Shown here in pieces: positions 12,400 through 13,613 of a stretch of 13,613 bases of DNA. The position numbers and the translations under genes were made by a program. How positions within the stretch are numbered: the stretch's first letter is position 1; every line of letters begins with the position of its first letter. Under the pieces are notes generated by a model, which saw nothing but the letters and a program-made list of their open reading frames with translations, was not told the DNA's origin and did no database searches. Source of the DNA: Actinomycetes bacterium (GTDB lineage: Bacteria > Actinomycetota > Actinomycetes > Actinomycetales > Microbacteriaceae); the NCBI GenBank assembly GCA_023432005.1, contig JAEYVF010000175.1:1-13613 (forward strand), given 5' to 3'.

Positions 12400-13230
12400 C
12401 TAGTGCCCCGACACGTTCGAGTCGACGCCCGCATCCGGTCCCTGGGAGAGGGTCGCGAGCGTCGCCATGTCGGCGGACGAGAGCTCGAAGTCGAAGATCG
12501 CGAGGTTCTCGCGCATGCGCTCGGGGCTCGCCGACTTCGGGATCACCACGAGCCCCTGCTGCACGTGCCAGCGCAGCACGACCTGGGCGGGCGTGCGAGC
12601 GACGCGCTGCGCGACCTCGGCCACGACGGGCTCGCGCAGCACGCTCGCGCCCTGACCGCCGAGGGGGCTCCACGACTCCGTGACGATGCCGCGCGCCGCA
12701 CCGTACTCCCGCTGCGCGGGCCGCGTGACGTGCGGGTTGAGCTGGATCTGGTTCACTGCGGGCACGACATCCGTCGCGGCGAGGAGCGTCTCGAGGTGCT
12801 CGGTGCGGAAGTTGGAGACGCCGATGGCCCGCGCCCGGCCGTCGGCGTGCAGCTTCTCGAAGGTGCGCCAGGTGTCGACGTAGAGGCCGCGCTGCGGCAG
12901 CGGCCAGTGCATGAGCAGCAGGTCGACGTAGTCCAGGCGCATCCGGTCGAGTGCCGCCTCGAGCCCGCCGATCGCCCTGTCGCCGCCCTGGAACGCGCCG
13001 TCGAGCTTCGTCGTCACGAAGAACTGCTCGCGCGGGAGACCCGTTCGGCGGATGCCCTCGCCCACGCCGGCCTCGTTCCCGTAGCGGGTCGCGGTGTCGA
13101 TGTGGCGGTACCCGAGCGAGGCCGCCGCCTCCACCGCGTCGGCGACCTCGGCGTCGTCGAGCGGCCACGTGCCGAGTCCCAGCTGCGGGATGCCGGCGCC
13201 GGTGTTGAGCGTGAGGGTGGGGACGGTCAT
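12400..13230 (-). CDS. Aldo/keto reductase (2,5-diketo-D-gluconate reductase-like)
   Basis: A 276-residue NADPH-dependent TIM-barrel reductase. The catalytic tetrad is Asp45 and Tyr50 in HIDTATRYGNE, Lys75 in TTKLD and His108 in LLMHWPLP. GVSNF (137-141) and QIQLNPH (161-167) line the barrel, and IPKSASPERMRENL (230-243) is the NADPH-phosphate clamp. This is the AKR5-type pattern (2,5-diketogluconate reductases, broad aldehyde reductases); the physiological substrate is not shown. It differs in family branch from the other aldo/keto reductase in this window. The ATG at 13230 is preferred because TAGCGT stands six bases upstream. It lies 20 bases after the PutA stop on the same strand. A role in removing reactive aldehydes from proline/ornithine breakdown would be inference only. 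Confidence 0.94.
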   Translation of the reverse strand: MTVPTLTLNTGAGIPQLGLGTWPLDDAEVADAVEAAASLGYRHIDTATRYGNEAGVGEGIRRTGLPREQFFVTTKLDGAFQGGDRAIGGLEAALDRMRLDYVDLLLMHWPLPQRGLYVDTWRTFEKLHADGRARAIGVSNFRTEHLETLLAATDVVPAVNQIQLNPHVTRPAQREYGAARGIVTESWSPLGGQGASVLREPVVAEVAQRVARTPAQVVLRWHVQQGLVVIPKSASPERMRENLAIFDFELSSADMATLATLSQGPDAGVDSNVSGH

Positions 13231-13236
13231 GGGTCA

Positions 13237-13242
13237 ACGCTA
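13237..13242 (-). promoter_or_regulatory. -10 element (TAGCGT) for leaderless aldo/keto reductase transcript
   Basis: On the - strand TAGCGT precedes the ATG at 13230 by six bases (TGACCC). It lies entirely in the 20-base gap after the PutA stop, so the reductase can be transcribed independently of putA. Same hexamer and gap as the genes starting at 8178 and 9238. Confidence 0.65.
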
Positions 13243-13250
13243 GACCGGGC

Positions 13251-13613
13251 CTACACGCGCAGCGCGATCATCCCTCGATCGGGCGTGCCGAAGCGGTGCG
13301 CCGTGATGGAGACCGACTGCTCGCGCAGGAACGGCAGCAGCTCGATGCGCCCCGCAGCCGTCACGGGAGCGGCGTAGACCGTCACCTCGGGCATACCGGC
13401 GAGCTGGGCGGCGAGGGCTCGCGCGTCGCCGCCGACGAGCCGGATGCGCTCGGGCGCCTCGCGCGCGACGCGGGCCGCGAAGGCCGCGTCGGGCTCGACG
13501 ACCGCGCTCCACCCGAGCTCGCCGAACGTCCGGGCCATACGCAAGGGCGAGGCCGAGCTGATCGAGAGCGGCGCGCCCGCGAGCGCCGCCGCCGCGAGCA
13601 CGCGCACGAGGTC
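13251..13613 (-). CDS. putA: Bifunctional proline dehydrogenase / glutamate-semialdehyde dehydrogenase, C-terminal fragment
   Basis: The frame is open to the window edge (13613), giving 120 residues of the C-terminus. The block TVYAAPVTAAGRIELLPFLR (about residues 78-97) followed by EQSVSITAHRFGTP is, to my recognition, the characteristic end of PutA-type proteins, after the aldehyde dehydrogenase domain. PutA oxidises proline to pyrroline-5-carboxylate with FAD and then glutamate semialdehyde to glutamate with NAD. The catalytic cysteine and the proline dehydrogenase half lie outside the window, so I cannot tell a fused PutA from a stand-alone dehydrogenase of this subtype. It supplies the step after RocD in the same neighbourhood. 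The GTG at 13607 is internal, not a start. Confidence 0.75.
   Translation of the reverse strand, partial: DLVRVLAAAALAGAPLSISSASPLRMARTFGELGWSAVVEPDAAFAARVAREAPERIRLVGGDARALAAQLAGMPEVTVYAAPVTAAGRIELLPFLREQSVSITAHRFGTPDRGMIALRV

Noticed and set aside
12386..12402. Intrinsic terminator between the GntR-type gene and the aldo/keto reductase
   Set aside because: Only a four-pair GGGC/GCCC stem with a three-base loop and no T-run; such hairpins are expected by chance at this GC.

Overview
The window is about 13.6 kb of very GC-rich, gene-dense DNA with strong third-position G/C bias, GTG as well as ATG starts, and many gene overlaps. It looks like the chromosome of a high-GC actinobacterium. The style (recurrent GGATGC hexamers, leaderless starts, short GTGTCACTTTC palindromes) suggests Microbacteriaceae, but that placement is inference. 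There are 14 coding regions, two of them cut by the window edges. I see no rRNA, tRNA, CRISPR array, insertion sequence or phage genes, and no gene-free stretch longer than about 165 bp.

Region A (1-4850, + strand) is one tightly coupled operon: the C-terminal end of an ATP-grasp ligase, a PHP-type metallo-phosphoesterase, a membrane family-2 processive glycosyltransferase, a 49-residue single-span membrane protein, a receiver-only response regulator, and a PAS-containing membrane histidine kinase. The first junction has a 2-base gap; the other four are 1- to 4-base stop/start overlaps. This is the best candidate for an undescribed system: a cell-surface polymer synthase with its own small subunit, modifying enzymes and two-component control.

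Region B (4847-9238) holds accessory metabolic genes: an aldo/keto reductase and SGNH esterase pair on the - strand, a divergent alpha/beta-hydrolase on the + strand, an acyl-CoA-dehydrogenase-like flavoprotein and a Gfo/Idh/MocA oxidoreductase, both on the - strand. Both convergent gene pairs (kinase/aldo-keto reductase and hydrolase/flavoprotein) overlap at their stop codons.

Region C (9239-9401) is the main non-coding segment. It contains two head-to-tail copies of a 56-bp imperfect palindrome spaced 84 bp apart.

Region D (9402-13613) is an arginine/ornithine/proline catabolism neighbourhood. A guanidine-modifying hydrolase overlaps rocD (ornithine aminotransferase). A divergent Lrp/AsnC regulator is coupled to a GntR/YtrA-like regulator. 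Then follow a - strand aldo/keto reductase and the C-terminus of PutA. RocD makes glutamate semialdehyde and the PutA dehydrogenase half oxidises it, so the enzymes form an arginine to ornithine to glutamate semialdehyde to glutamate route, probably sensed by the Lrp-type protein.

Several genes at the heads of transcription units have a TANNNT hexamer exactly six bases before the start codon and no Shine-Dalgarno sequence, the mark of leaderless transcripts. Most genes inside operons have purine-rich ribosome binding sites instead.
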